Part shown: piece after piece, positions 10,636-19,490 of the stretch
How the letters are laid out: each line of letters opens with the position of its first letter
Position numbering within the stretch: position 1 is the stretch's first letter
Assembly (NCBI RefSeq): GCF_000711215.1
Contig: NZ_JOMF01000004.1
Coordinates: 248,001-312,000 of the forward strand
DNA from: Methanomicrobium mobile BP
Lineage (GTDB): Archaea > Halobacteriota > Methanomicrobia > Methanomicrobiales > Methanomicrobiaceae
Length of the DNA stretch: 64,000 nt
Direction: 5' to 3'
Notes under the pieces: generated by a model
The model's database searches: none
What the model was told of the DNA's origin: nothing
What the model saw: only the letters and a program-made list of their open reading frames with translations
Translations under genes and position numbers: made by a program

Positions 10636-10719
10636 GGATCAATACTACCTCTTTTAAACGATAGTAATTAAAAGATTCATTCGTGATAGTTTAAGTACTT
10701 TCTATAAGAGGCACAAGCT

Positions 10720-11568
10720 ATGAAAATACTCTGCAACGAAAAATCTCAGGTTTTAGCCGCAAAAACTGCAAAATGCACGGGTCTTGAACTTGCCGCAACC
10801 GAATTCAAAAAGTTCCCCGACGGCGAGCTCTACATAAAGACCGGAAAGACGGATGACGAGACAATTCTCATATCGAGTTTCAATGACAGCGATTCCTTCA
10901 TCCAGACCCTTCTCATGATAGATGCCTGCGAGAATTCCGAGGTTACCCTCGTCATCCCGTATATGGGCTATGCAAGACAGGACAAGAAGTTCAACGACGG
11001 TGAGTCGATAAGCGCAAGAGCGATTGCAAGGGCTCTCTCCGACGGCGTCAAAAAAGTCTACACGATAAACAACCACGAGAAGGACAACCTTAAGCATTTC
11101 AGGGTTCCCGCCGAGGATCTGACGCTGGCGCCCTATATCGGCAAATACATCGAGTCGCTTGGTCTTGACGATCCCTTAATCCTCGCGCCCGACGCGGGTG
11201 CTGCGGATTTCGCCGCCGACGTCGCACGCGGTCTTAATTTCGACTGCGACCACCTTCAGAAGACACGTCATTCGGGTACCGAGGTCACGATGCAGCCCAA
11301 GGAGCTTGACGCAAACGGCAGATGCGTCGTTATCGTCGACGACATCATCTCCACGGGCGGCACGCTTGCGACCGCATCGGGTATGCTTAAGGCACAGGGT
11401 GCGGTCAGTGTCCATGCCGCATGCGTCCACGGCGTTTTCGCAAGCGGCGGCTACGCAAGACTCAGTGCGGGCGGTCTCTCGTCGGTTGCCTCGTCCGATA
11501 CCATCGAGTCGGCATCTTCGGTCATAACGGCTGCCGAGTGCATCAAAAACGCGATATTTAAGAACTGA
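10720..11568 (+). CDS. prs: Ribose-phosphate pyrophosphokinase
   Basis: Makes PRPP from ribose 5-phosphate and ATP for nucleotide, histidine and folate-like cofactor synthesis. The 282-residue protein has the KFPDGELY entry, the SFND(S) segment, the YMGYARQDKKF ATP/metal region and the PRPP loop VDDIISTGGTLATA. It is shorter than bacterial Prs, as usual for archaeal enzymes. A GAGG ribosome-binding site precedes the ATG. It is followed at short spacing by nob1 and gfcR, the latter also with a PRPP-type fold, so the three may be co-expressed. Confidence 0.95.
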   Translation: MKILCNEKSQVLAAKTAKCTGLELAATEFKKFPDGELYIKTGKTDDETILISSFNDSDSFIQTLLMIDACENSEVTLVIPYMGYARQDKKFNDGESISARAIARALSDGVKKVYTINNHEKDNLKHFRVPAEDLTLAPYIGKYIESLGLDDPLILAPDAGAADFAADVARGLNFDCDHLQKTRHSGTEVTMQPKELDANGRCVVIVDDIISTGGTLATASGMLKAQGAVSVHAACVHGVFASGGYARLSAGGLSSVASSDTIESASSVITAAECIKNAIFKN

Positions 11569-11603
11569 TTTTCAGGAAACATAACCGAAAACGAGGACTT
11601 CAC

Positions 11604-12128
11604 ATGAGCGAATCCGATGAAAATGGGCGAAGTGCCGGAGGCGACAGCGCCGCAGGTGCCGCGGACGAGCAGGTTAAAGTCCTCGATTCCTCTTTCTTTT
11701 TTCTGGATATTCCGATAGCGGGAACAAAGTTTGCCGTGCCGCCTTCGGTGGTCGCCGAGATGAAAGACCTGCGCTCGAAGTCGAAACTTGACGCCATGCT
11801 TGAGGACGGGCGGCTTTTCGTCTCGGAGGCGTCGCCTTCGACCAGAAAGCGTGTTGTTGCGGCTTCGAAGAAATCCGGCGATTACGGCGTAATCTCGGAG
11901 ACCGACTGCGACGTGGTTGCGCTTGCCCTCGAGATCGGAGGGATTGTGGTCACCGACGACTTCGCACTCTCCAATACCGCCCAGACCCTGGGTCTTACGG
12001 TTATTCCCGTTCAGATGCGCAGGGCAAAGAAACGGCAGTGGAAGTATCGGTGCACGGGCTGTCTGAAGTTCTGCGACGCTCCCGGAGTCTGCGATGTATG
12101 CGGCTCGGAGATAATGCGGATAAAGTAA
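11604..12128 (+). CDS. nob1: rRNA maturation endonuclease Nob1
   Basis: PIN-domain nuclease that trims the 3' end of 16S rRNA in archaea. The 174-residue protein has a PIN domain starting VLDSSFFFL with the first catalytic Asp, continuing through VVAEMKDL and ETDCDVVALAL and ending at VVTDDFAL, then a C-terminal zinc ribbon with CxxC...CxxC (RCTGCLKFCDAPGVCDVCG). The N-terminal 25 residues are a Gly/Ala/Asp-rich lead. GAGG upstream of the ATG supports the start. Follows prs by 35 bp. Confidence 0.9.
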   Translation: MSESDENGRSAGGDSAAGAADEQVKVLDSSFFFLDIPIAGTKFAVPPSVVAEMKDLRSKSKLDAMLEDGRLFVSEASPSTRKRVVAASKKSGDYGVISETDCDVVALALEIGGIVVTDDFALSNTAQTLGLTVIPVQMRRAKKRQWKYRCTGCLKFCDAPGVCDVCGSEIMRIK

Positions 12129-12207
12129 ATGCGTGATTGCGGATTAAGCCGCGGCAGGCATCGGCACATAAGGTTAACTTATAAGGTTCAAGATCCAACT
12201 CTAATTT

Positions 12208-12849
12208 ATGTCATCACTCGATGAACTCATAAAGAAAGCAAAGACTCTGCACTCCGAAGGACGCAGCACCAGTCAGATTGCCGATGAAATGAGCCTTTCG
12301 GCAGAGACCATCACATGGCTTCTGACACAGCAGAAAGGCGAAAAAGCGGCGCCGAAAGATATCGTCATCGACTGGTCGGCGATAAGCAGCTGCTCGGATA
12401 CACTCCACGATGCCGCCGCAATGCTCTATAAGAGATATATCCATGCACTCGAGGCGGAGCTTAAGGACGACGAAGACATCTGCGACAAACTCCCCGAGGT
12501 CATTGTGGGCGTTGCACACTCGGGTATCCCCATTGCCGCGATAATCGCGAGCGAAGATCCCGAATCGCGGTTCACGATGTTCCACCCGAAGAAGCATGCG
12601 ACCGGCGACAACCCGACGGGTTCGCTCAACAGCAGTTTTGCCGATGTGGCGGGCAAGAGATGTCTCATTGTCGATGACGTAATCACAAGCGGCAATACAA
12701 TAAAAGAGGCTGTGGAGATAATCCGAAGCCACGGCGGAACGCCCGTTGCCGTCTGTGTCCTCTTTGACAAGCTCGGAGATAAGGAAGTCAATGCCGGCGG
12801 CGTCAAAGTCCCGATATACTCGCTTGTGAGAGTCAGCAGAATAGACTGA
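12208..12849 (+). CDS. gfcR: HTH-PRTase regulator GfcR (orotate phosphoribosyltransferase-like)
   Basis: An archaeal protein joining an N-terminal helix-turn-helix (residues about 5-40, with TSQIADEMSLSAETITWLL) to a type-I phosphoribosyltransferase domain with a PRPP loop LIVDDVITSGNTIKEA. Homologues in haloarchaea regulate glycolytic genes; in methanogens the role is not established, so the name is by homology. It is not the biosynthetic PyrE, as shown by the HTH. A TATA-like ACTTATAAGG about 30 bases before the ATG suggests a leaderless transcript. The PRTase loop looks intact, so PRPP or a nucleotide may be the effector. Confidence 0.85.
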   Translation: MSSLDELIKKAKTLHSEGRSTSQIADEMSLSAETITWLLTQQKGEKAAPKDIVIDWSAISSCSDTLHDAAAMLYKRYIHALEAELKDDEDICDKLPEVIVGVAHSGIPIAAIIASEDPESRFTMFHPKKHATGDNPTGSLNSSFADVAGKRCLIVDDVITSGNTIKEAVEIIRSHGGTPVAVCVLFDKLGDKEVNAGGVKVPIYSLVRVSRID

Positions 12850-12906
12850 ATATCATATCTTTTCATTTATTCATATCCGTTCTTTTTTGTCAGTTTTTCA
12901 GCATTT

Positions 12907-12970
12907 TCCATCATATCTCCATCATTTATCCATCATATTTCCATCATTTTCCATCATATTTCCATCATTT
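12907..12970. repeat. Tandem repeat, about 6 x 11 bp
   Basis: Six consecutive copies of TCCATCATWTN (one copy is 10 bp) fill the space downstream of gfcR and upstream of the thermosome promoter. Not coding. Alternate copies carry ATAT and ATTT, so the older unit may be 22 bp. Confidence 0.88.
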
Positions 12971-13044
12971 CCCACGTTATACTGCCTGTTTTCATTACGG
13001 ATAGCAGGTATTTTTTTCGGGACATAACGGATACAATCAGCAAG

Positions 13045-13062
13045 TTATATATAGAATTACAA
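13045..13062 (+). promoter_or_regulatory. TATA promoter block shared with the second thermosome gene
   Basis: The block TTATATATAGAATTACAA lies about 41 bases before the thermosome ATG. The core TATATAGAAYTACAA recurs at 51509-51523 before the other thermosome gene, with one base different and similar spacing. It contains a TATA box; the added conserved flank suggests a common regulator, probably stress-linked. Confidence 0.75.
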
Positions 13063-13102
13063 TTCAACATTTGAGGAGAACTTTACAGAGGAGCATCTGC
13101 AA

Positions 13103-14707
13103 ATGTTAGCAGGACAACCTATAGTAATTCTAAGAGATAATGTCGAAGTAACAAGCGGAATGGAAGCACAGCACTCAAATATCATGGCTTGCAAAGCCAT
13201 TGCGGAAGCTGTCAGAACAACGCTTGGTCCACGCGGAATGGACAAAATGCTCGTCTCACCGACCGGCGATGTGGTAATCACAAACGACGGCGCAACAATC
13301 CTTCACGAGCTCAAGGTAGAGCACCCCGCAGCCAAGATGGTCATCTCCGTTGCCGAAGCACAGGATGACGAGGTCGGAGACGGAACCACAACAGCCACCA
13401 TTCTCATCGGCGCCCTCATGGAAGAGGCCGAATCCCTGATGAAGAAGGGCATTCACCCGACCGTCATTGCAAAAGGATACAACCTTGCAATGCACAAGGC
13501 AATCGAGGTCCTTGAGGCAAACGCAATCAAAGGCGACATAAAGAAGAAGGACCTGCTCGAGAAGGTCGCGGCAACCGCAATCACCGGCAAGTCAATCGAG
13601 TCGATGAAGAGCAAGATAACTCCTATCATAGTCGATGCCGTTCTTAAGGTCGCACAGAAGGACGCGACGGGCAAGAATAACACGGTCGACGAGGATGACG
13701 TAAGAATCAAGACAATCGTCGGCGACAGTCTCGACGATGCCGAACTTATCGAGGGATTCCTGATTGACAAGACACGCTGCGACACGGGTATGCCAAAGCG
13801 CGTCTCAAAGGCGGTAGTTGCACTTCTTTCGCAGCCGCTGGAGATCAAGAAGACCGAGACAAAGTCAAAGATCAAGATTACCTCATCCGAGCAGGTTGCG
13901 GCTTTCTCCGAGCGCGAAAAAGCGGCATTAAAGGCATTTGCGGATAAGATCAAAGCCTCCGGCGCCAACGTCGTTCTCTGTCAGAAGGGTATCGCCGACG
14001 CTGTCCAGTACTACCTTTCGCACGCCAAAATTCTGGCAATTCAGGATGTTCCCGAGAAAGACATGAAGGCATTTGCACGCGCTCTCGGCGGCACTATCGT
14101 AAACACACCCGATGACCTCGGAAAGGACGTATTCGGCACGGCAGACCTTGTCGAGGAGATGAAGGACGTCAAGGTCACGAAGTTCATGGGCTGCAAGAAG
14201 GCAAAGACCGTCACAATCCTCATCAAAGGTTCCAACCAGATATTCGTCGACGAACTCGAGCGTGCCGCATATGACGCCGTCCGCGTCGTAATGGATGCCA
14301 TCGAGGACGGAAAGTATGTTGTCGGCGCCGCGGCAATCGATACCGAACTCAATCTCGAGATCAACAAATATGCCGCAACCGAAGGCGGAAGGGTTCAGCT
14401 TGCAATCGAAGCCTTTGCAAGAGTCTTTGAAGCAATTCCGAACACTCTTGCCGAGAATGCGGGTCTCAACGCAATCGACATCATCGTCGACCTTAAGAAG
14501 GAGCACACAACCCACAAGAAATACGCGGGTATCAACGTCCTTACCGGAAAGGTAGAGGATATGTATAAGGCAGGCGTTCTTGAGCCGATGCGTGTCAAGA
14601 AGCAGGCAATTCAGAGTGCGGCGGAGACGGCATCCCTTCTTATCCGCGTCGACGACATGATGATCTCAAAGTCGGCGGCACAGATGGCAAAAGAAGGAAA
14701 GGCATAA
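13103..14707 (+). CDS. Thermosome subunit (group II chaperonin) without GGM tail
   Basis: ATP-driven folding chaperone forming double eight- or nine-membered rings. The 534-residue protein carries the group II signatures [21 protein letters not shown] and the ATPase loop GDGTTT at residues 92-97. The C-terminus ends [10 protein letters not shown] and lacks the Gly/Met-rich tail found on the second subunit in this window. Upstream, two purine-rich ribosome-binding candidates (TTGAGGAG and AGAGGAG) and the shared TATA block support the start. The two subunits probably form mixed or alternative rings. T-rich terminator sequence follows at once (14714-14745). Confidence 0.95.
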   Translation: MLAGQPIVILRDNVEVTSGMEAQHSNIMACKAIAEAVRTTLGPRGMDKMLVSPTGDVVITNDGATILHELKVEHPAAKMVISVAEAQDDEVGDGTTTATILIGALMEEAESLMKKGIHPTVIAKGYNLAMHKAIEVLEANAIKGDIKKKDLLEKVAATAITGKSIESMKSKITPIIVDAVLKVAQKDATGKNNTVDEDDVRIKTIVGDSLDDAELIEGFLIDKTRCDTGMPKRVSKAVVALLSQPLEIKKTETKSKIKITSSEQVAAFSEREKAALKAFADKIKASGANVVLCQKGIADAVQYYLSHAKILAIQDVPEKDMKAFARALGGTIVNTPDDLGKDVFGTADLVEEMKDVKVTKFMGCKKAKTVTILIKGSNQIFVDELERAAYDAVRVVMDAIEDGKYVVGAAAIDTELNLEINKYAATEGGRVQLAIEAFARVFEAIPNTLAENAGLNAIDIIVDLKKEHTTHKKYAGINVLTGKVEDMYKAGVLEPMRVKKQAIQSAAETASLLIRVDDMMISKSAAQMAKEGKA

Positions 14708-14817
14708 TCCCATAATATTTTTTCAATATCTTTTTTCACATCTTCTGTAACATCTGTTGTGAGAGCGTTATTTTTATCAATTAACATGGACAATATGTAA
14801 TGTCGGATTTATTTTGA

Positions 14818-14901
14818 GCCGAGATAGTCTAGTCCGGCAGGGCGGTGGATTCGAAATCCACTGGCGGCAACGCCTCGGGAGTTCAAATCTCTCTCTCGGC
14901 G
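14818..14901 (+). tRNA. tRNA-Ser(CGA)
   Basis: Acceptor arm GCCGAGA pairs with TCTCGGC, the anticodon stem GTGGA/TCCAC encloses TTCGAAA with anticodon CGA, a long variable arm (class II) is present, and the T arm is GGGAG/CTCTC around TTCAAAT. No CCA is encoded and no intron is seen. T-rich sequence follows. Confidence 0.95.
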
Positions 14902-14966
14902 CTTTTACGTTTTTTCCTAAATCTGAGGAAAGATTTTTTAAATTTTAAAAATACATTGATCGCCGT

Positions 14967-15935
14967 TCAATAGTTTCTTATGATTATCTCGTTAATCTCA
15001 CCGCGTTTTCCGGCATCGGAGTTGATTCTGCGGCTTGCCCTAACTCTTTCGATTACAAAGCCGTCATAGAGGTCGTCGAAGAAACTGTCCCCGGGGTCGG
15101 TGTTCTTCGGGTCGGAGTTGCTGAGCATGAGCCTTGCGCCGGCATCACTGCATCTGCGGAAAAACTCCGCGAGTCTCTTCTGCGAGCCGTCATCGAAGGT
15201 ATCCGCCGCATAGCTGTTGAAAGACGCCGTTCTGCTAATCGGGCGATAAGGCGGGTCGAGATAGACGAATGCCCTCTCTCCCTGCTCCTTTATCGCTTCT
15301 TCGAGCAGGGTAAAATCACCGCAGTGTATCTCCGTATTCGAGAGAAGCCTGCCGTATGCGAGGATAAGGTCGCGGTTTGCAATCCTCGGGTTCTTGTATC
15401 TGCCGTGGGGCACGTTGAAGAGTCCCTCGGAGTTAACGCGATAAAGCCCGTTGAAGCAGGTGCGGTTTAAGAAGATGAGCTCCGCGGCATGATATACGGA
15501 CTGCGACGGCGAATGACTCCGCTTTTTGCCCCTGAGGGATTTTCCGCCTCCGCAGAATCCGTCCGTGCCCTTCGCCGCGTTGAAGGAATCGCGGTGCCTT
15601 AGGTAGCACTCCTTTCGCCTTTCGGCATCGAGCGGGAGGTATTCGCCCGCGAATTCTTCCAGAATCGCGATAAGTTCGGCAGGGCGGTGTTTTACGGCAT
15701 AATATGCGGTGTAGAGGTCGCGGTTGATGTCGCAGATATGACACTTTGAGAAACGGCATTCGGAGTTCAGATAAGAGTAAACGGCGCCGCCGCCGACGAA
15801 CGGCTCGAAATATACGGTTTTTGCATCGGCGATGCCGTCGGGCAGCCGCTTCACAATCGCGGGCAGAAGCTGACCTTTACCCCCCGCCCATTTCAGAAAC
15901 GGCTTTATCTTTTCGTGCACGCTGTCTTCCCGCAT
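14967..15935 (-). CDS. Dam-family DNA adenine-N6 methyltransferase (orphan)
   Basis: Transfers a methyl group from SAM to adenine in DNA. The 322-residue protein shows the class alpha order of D12/Dam methylases: SAM-binding FLKWAGGKGQLLP near residue 12, FEPFVGGGAVYSYL, the target-recognition middle (LIFLNRTCFNGLYR), then the catalytic DPPY (VYLDPPYRP). A possible TTG start at 15998 and an ATG at 15953 exist; the ATG at 15935 is preferred because AGAGG lies 8 bases upstream. No restriction endonuclease gene is next to it, so it may be a solitary methylase. Target site (perhaps GATC) is a family-based guess. Confidence 0.88.
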   Translation of the reverse strand: MREDSVHEKIKPFLKWAGGKGQLLPAIVKRLPDGIADAKTVYFEPFVGGGAVYSYLNSECRFSKCHICDINRDLYTAYYAVKHRPAELIAILEEFAGEYLPLDAERRKECYLRHRDSFNAAKGTDGFCGGGKSLRGKKRSHSPSQSVYHAAELIFLNRTCFNGLYRVNSEGLFNVPHGRYKNPRIANRDLILAYGRLLSNTEIHCGDFTLLEEAIKEQGERAFVYLDPPYRPISRTASFNSYAADTFDDGSQKRLAEFFRRCSDAGARLMLSNSDPKNTDPGDSFFDDLYDGFVIERVRASRRINSDAGKRGEINEIIIRNY

Positions 15936-16141
15936 TTTCAGTGCCTCTACCATACACGTCTTGTCGAGATACCGAACCGTGACCCGACCGAATCGCAAGA
16001 CGCCCGCATTAACTGTAACTGTATAACTGGTATGCCATGAGGCAATATGATATTATCACCCGCCAACTCACCAAGAATTATTAGGAATAAATGAAAAACC
16101 TTTGATAGCGGCGTTGTAAATGCCGACGGAGAATAACGCTT

Positions 16142-16711
16142 ATGTCAGATGTAATTATCCTCAACGCAAGTCCGAGAAAGAACGGCAACACCGAGATACT
16201 CTGTAAGGAATGTGCCGATGCACTCGAATCCAACGGAATCAGAACCGAGATAATCTCGTTTACCGGCTGCGAATTCACGTCCTGCAAGGCCTGCGGATAC
16301 TGCGGCAAACACGGAAAATGCTCGATTGACGACGGGCTCAACGATATAATCGCCAAGATTCGCGAGGCATCGGGTCTTGTCGTAGCCTCGCCGGTCTACT
16401 TCGGCACCGCACGCGGAGACCTTATGTCCGCAATACAGAGAATCTCGATGGTCTCCTACGGCGGCGACAGATTCCTTTCCAAGATGGTCGGCGGTCCGAT
16501 TGCCGTCGGCAGACGCGGCGGTCAGACAGCGGCGCTTCAGGAACTCCTCATGTTCTACTTCATCAACGATATGATAGTCGTCGGCTCGGATTACTGGAAT
16601 ATGGCATTCGGCAGAGACAAGGGCGAGGTTGCTGACGACGAGGAAGGCGTCCGTACGGTAAGAAAGTTCGGCGAGAACATCGCACTCGTAATCAAATCCC
16701 TGAACGGATAA
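16142..16711 (+). CDS. Iron-sulfur flavoprotein (flavodoxin-like)
   Basis: FMN-binding electron carrier of the NADPH-dependent FMN reductase fold. The 189-residue protein starts with the FMN phosphate loop LNASPRKNGNT and has the compact cluster motif Cys48-x2-Cys51-x2-Cys54-x5-Cys60 characteristic of methanogen iron-sulfur flavoproteins, expected to bind a 4Fe-4S cluster. SPVYFGTARGDL is the flavin isoalloxazine region. In Methanosarcina relatives this family takes electrons from ferredoxin and is linked to oxygen or peroxide detoxification; the partner here is unknown. It stands alone and is convergent with apgM. Confidence 0.9.
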   Translation: MSDVIILNASPRKNGNTEILCKECADALESNGIRTEIISFTGCEFTSCKACGYCGKHGKCSIDDGLNDIIAKIREASGLVVASPVYFGTARGDLMSAIQRISMVSYGGDRFLSKMVGGPIAVGRRGGQTAALQELLMFYFINDMIVVGSDYWNMAFGRDKGEVADDEEGVRTVRKFGENIALVIKSLNG

Positions 16712-16732
16712 TCCTAAAAGGGAAAAAATAAT

Positions 16733-16801
16733 TTTTTTAGTTTGTTTTTTAGTTTTATTAGATTTATTAATCTTTTTTACTTTTATTTTTTTATTTTTCT
16801 A
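16733..16801 (+). terminator. Long T-rich terminator tract after the flavoprotein gene
   Basis: Between two convergent genes there is a tract made almost only of T and A with repeated T-runs of 5-7 bases. It is a probable multi-step archaeal terminator for the plus-strand transcript. Confidence 0.6.
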
Positions 16802-16826
16802 GGTCAATTTTCTTATATTACTGGCC

Positions 16827-18005
16827 TTAATTTCCGAAGAAGGTATGCAGGAAATCCTTCGCATTCAACTGACCGTATCCGCCGTATGCCGCCGCTTCCG
16901 CCTCGGAATATACCTGACAGCTGTCGGCTTCGATGCCGGGACCCATGATTGCAAACGGAATCGGATCGGCGGTATGCGTCTTGAGCGCAATCGGGGTGGG
17001 GTGGTCGGGCAGAACGGCAATCCTGAGTTCTTCGCCCTCGAAAGCATCGAGGATCTCGCCTATGACACCGTCAAGCCTCTCAATCGCAAGCACCTTCTCC
17101 TTCAGACTGCCGAGGTGACCTGCCTCGTCGGGCGCCTCCACATGCATGTAAACGAAGTCAAGACCGTCTTTTAAGGACTTTATCGCGTAATCCGCCTTTG
17201 CTTTGTAGTCGGTATCGAGGTAACCCGTTGCCCCGGGCACCTTGATGGTCTTCATGCCCGCACATACCGCAATACCGTTTAAGAGGTCGACTGCCGAGAT
17301 CATGCCGGCGCTGACGCCGTACTTCTCCCTGAAGTTCTCAAGGACGGGCTTTTTACCGCCGCTCCACGGCCAGATCTGTGTGGCTGGAGTCTTGCCCTCC
17401 GCAATCCTCTTCTTATTGACGGGGCTGTCCTTAAATACCTCGCGGCTTATCGCGACGCACTCCGCAAGAATATCTTCGTCGCCGCCTTTGGGGACGTATT
17501 CCGCAATCTTCTCGCCGGTGATGTCATGCGGCGGTTTTGTCGTCGCGCCCCTGCCGTCGCCGATAACGAGCAGATTCCTGTAGCTTACGCCCGGATATCC
17601 GCGTGCACGTGCGGGGAGCTTCTCGTTGAGCTCCTTAAAGAGAAGTGCACCTTCCGCCGACGAAATGTGCCCCGCCGAGAAATCGTTCATGACGCCGTCG
17701 GTGACATTCACAAGGTTGCAGCGGTATGCAAGATCCGCGGGCTTCAAATCGATGCCCATGCTTACGGCTTCGAGCGGACCGCGTCCGGTGTAACATTCTT
17801 CGGCGCGGTATCCGAGGACGCCCAGATTTGCGACATCGCTTCCCGGGTCGAATCCCTGAGATACCGTCCTGAGCATTCCGCACCGTCCGCGCTCCGCAAT
17901 AAGGTCCATGTTCGGAGTGTTGGCAAATTCGAGAGGAGTCTTGCCGTCTATCTCATCGCATTTCCAGTCCGCCATTCCGTCTCCGAGAACCACAATATAC
18001 TTCAT
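16827..18005 (-). CDS. apgM: 2,3-bisphosphoglycerate-independent phosphoglycerate mutase
   Basis: Interconverts 3- and 2-phosphoglycerate in glycolysis and gluconeogenesis. The 392-residue archaeal-type enzyme begins MKYIVVLGDGMADW, supplying the metal Asp of the alkaline-phosphatase superfamily, and continues with the catalytic-Ser segment QGFDPGSDVANLGVLGY, DFVYMHVEAPDEAGH and VLPDHPTPIALKTHT, which provide the metal-binding Asp and His residues. The frame continues 58 codons upstream but those look non-coding; the ATG at 18005 gives the canonical N-terminus, with GGAGGAT upstream as ribosome-binding site. Confidence 0.94.
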   Translation of the reverse strand: MKYIVVLGDGMADWKCDEIDGKTPLEFANTPNMDLIAERGRCGMLRTVSQGFDPGSDVANLGVLGYRAEECYTGRGPLEAVSMGIDLKPADLAYRCNLVNVTDGVMNDFSAGHISSAEGALLFKELNEKLPARARGYPGVSYRNLLVIGDGRGATTKPPHDITGEKIAEYVPKGGDEDILAECVAISREVFKDSPVNKKRIAEGKTPATQIWPWSGGKKPVLENFREKYGVSAGMISAVDLLNGIAVCAGMKTIKVPGATGYLDTDYKAKADYAIKSLKDGLDFVYMHVEAPDEAGHLGSLKEKVLAIERLDGVIGEILDAFEGEELRIAVLPDHPTPIALKTHTADPIPFAIMGPGIEADSCQVYSEAEAAAYGGYGQLNAKDFLHTFFGN

Positions 18006-18220
18006 TTTATCCTCCGGAAAATCTAAGGTATTGTCTATTTTTATTCGTCTTCTACCGCATTTTTCGCGGTCGAATTTTTTGTTTACTCTATAACATTGTC
18101 TTATCGGATAATATAGTGTGTTTTCTGTGCAAAACACACGGACACACACCGACCCGAACCGACCGACATCGATCGGCATGACCGGTATCGACCCGAATGA
18201 ACCGAATGAACCGAATTATC

Positions 18221-18256
18221 CTATTCTATCCGATTCTATCCTATTCTATCCTATTC
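18221..18256. repeat. Tandem repeat, about 3.6 x 10 bp
   Basis: Units CTATTCTATC, CGATTCTATC, CTATTCTATC and a partial copy; the array runs into the last codon of the epimerase gene. Just upstream, GAACCGAAT is also repeated twice (near 18198-18215). Confidence 0.85.
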
Positions 18257-19201
18257 GAAATAATTCAGTTCGTCCAGGAGGGATTTTACCGCACTTCTGA
18301 CCGATTCTTTCGAGGTTGTCTCGGGCTTCCATCCGAGCGCCTTCAGTTTATCGACGCTCAGCTGCATCTTCGGGACATCTCCTACCCAGCCGCGTGTTCC
18401 GCCGGTGTATCTGAACTTGACATCGGAAAGCTTCATCTCGCTTACGACAATCTCGGCAAGCTCGGTTACGCTTATCCAGTCTTCGGAGCCGATATTGTAG
18501 AAATTGAAGGTATCCTTCGAGTTATCGACGGCGAAGAGGACGGCATCCACACAGGCGGATACCTCGAAATACGACTTCGACTGCTTGCCGTCGCCGAGGA
18601 TCTCGAGTTCTTTGGGATTGTCCATGAGTTTGTGGACGAAATCCCAGATTACGCCGTGACTGCTTCTCGGTCCGATAATGTTTGCGAATCTGAAGACCAC
18701 AGCCCGCATATCGAAGGTGTAGGCATACGAGGCAATCATCGCCTCCGCCGCTAGCTTTGAACCCGCGTAGATTGAGATGGGTATCATCGGGGAATAGTCC
18801 TCGGGTGTCGGGATTACGTCCGCCTCCCCGTAGACCGTCGATGTCGAGGTGAAAACAATCGTCTTTACGCCGTTATTCCTCATTGCCTCGAGGACGTTGA
18901 TTGTCGCCGCCGTATTGCTCTCAAAGACGGGCTTGGGTATACCTGCGCTCGCACGGACGTCGGGGTCGGCGGCTATGTGAAAGACCCTGTCGGCGCCGGC
19001 AAAACTCTTTTCCCAGCCCGATTGTGCCCTCAGATCCGCGTTAAGGAACTCAACCCTTCCCGAATCGATGTGCTTTTGGATGTTCTCAAGTCTGCCTGCC
19101 GAAAGGTTGTCGATGACAAGTATTCTGTCACCGCGTTTAACAAGAGCGTCGACAAGGTTTGAGCCGATAAAGCCCGCTCCGCCCGTAACTATCGAATACA
19201 T
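18251..19201 (-). CDS. NAD-dependent nucleotide-sugar epimerase (GalE-like)
   Basis: Extended short-chain dehydrogenase acting on a UDP- or dTDP-sugar, most likely a UDP-glucose or UDP-N-acetylglucosamine 4-epimerase. The 316-residue protein has the NAD loop TGGAGFIGSNLVDAL at the N-terminus, DNLS after beta-2, the catalytic Ser-Tyr-Lys set (TSTSTVYGE and YAGSKLAAE) and the FRFANIIGPR substrate segment. It is far from the N-glycan genes in the 42-48 kb region but could supply that pathway. The exact sugar cannot be read from the sequence. Confidence 0.88.
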   Translation of the reverse strand: MYSIVTGGAGFIGSNLVDALVKRGDRILVIDNLSAGRLENIQKHIDSGRVEFLNADLRAQSGWEKSFAGADRVFHIAADPDVRASAGIPKPVFESNTAATINVLEAMRNNGVKTIVFTSTSTVYGEADVIPTPEDYSPMIPISIYAGSKLAAEAMIASYAYTFDMRAVVFRFANIIGPRSSHGVIWDFVHKLMDNPKELEILGDGKQSKSYFEVSACVDAVLFAVDNSKDTFNFYNIGSEDWISVTELAEIVVSEMKLSDVKFRYTGGTRGWVGDVPKMQLSVDKLKALGWKPETTSKESVRSAVKSLLDELNYFE

Positions 19202-19490
19202 TTTCTCCCCGATTGATGTAGATTGTATTGTTTCGTTCTGTTATCGTCCGTTTATTTCGGATTTCCATATTAGTTTGGTAATGTTTGATTATATACTTTT
19301 GAGTAACGGATTTCCGAATGCGGTTTGACATGCGATCCTTGCGGTCAGAAAGCAGCCGAATGCTGACGAATGCGACGGCAGACTCTTTCGTTATACCGTC
19401 GGGTAAGGATGAAATTTCTGAGACATTCACAAATCCCGTGAAACAGGCAGTAAGTAAGAATATAAATGATACTGCACAACATTTGAGAGA

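Noticed and set aside
14818-15998. Integrated element at the tRNA-Ser gene.
   Set aside because: No integrase and no repeated 3' end of the tRNA were found nearby; only the orphan methylase hints at it.
19380-19490. Possible TPP riboswitch before thiM (a CTGAGA followed by CCCGTGAAACAGG).
   Set aside because: A TATA-like box at 19459-19468 lies downstream of it, so the message would start after this sequence. The GCGNAGGGA and GGNUAAUNCC parts of the TPP aptamer are missing.
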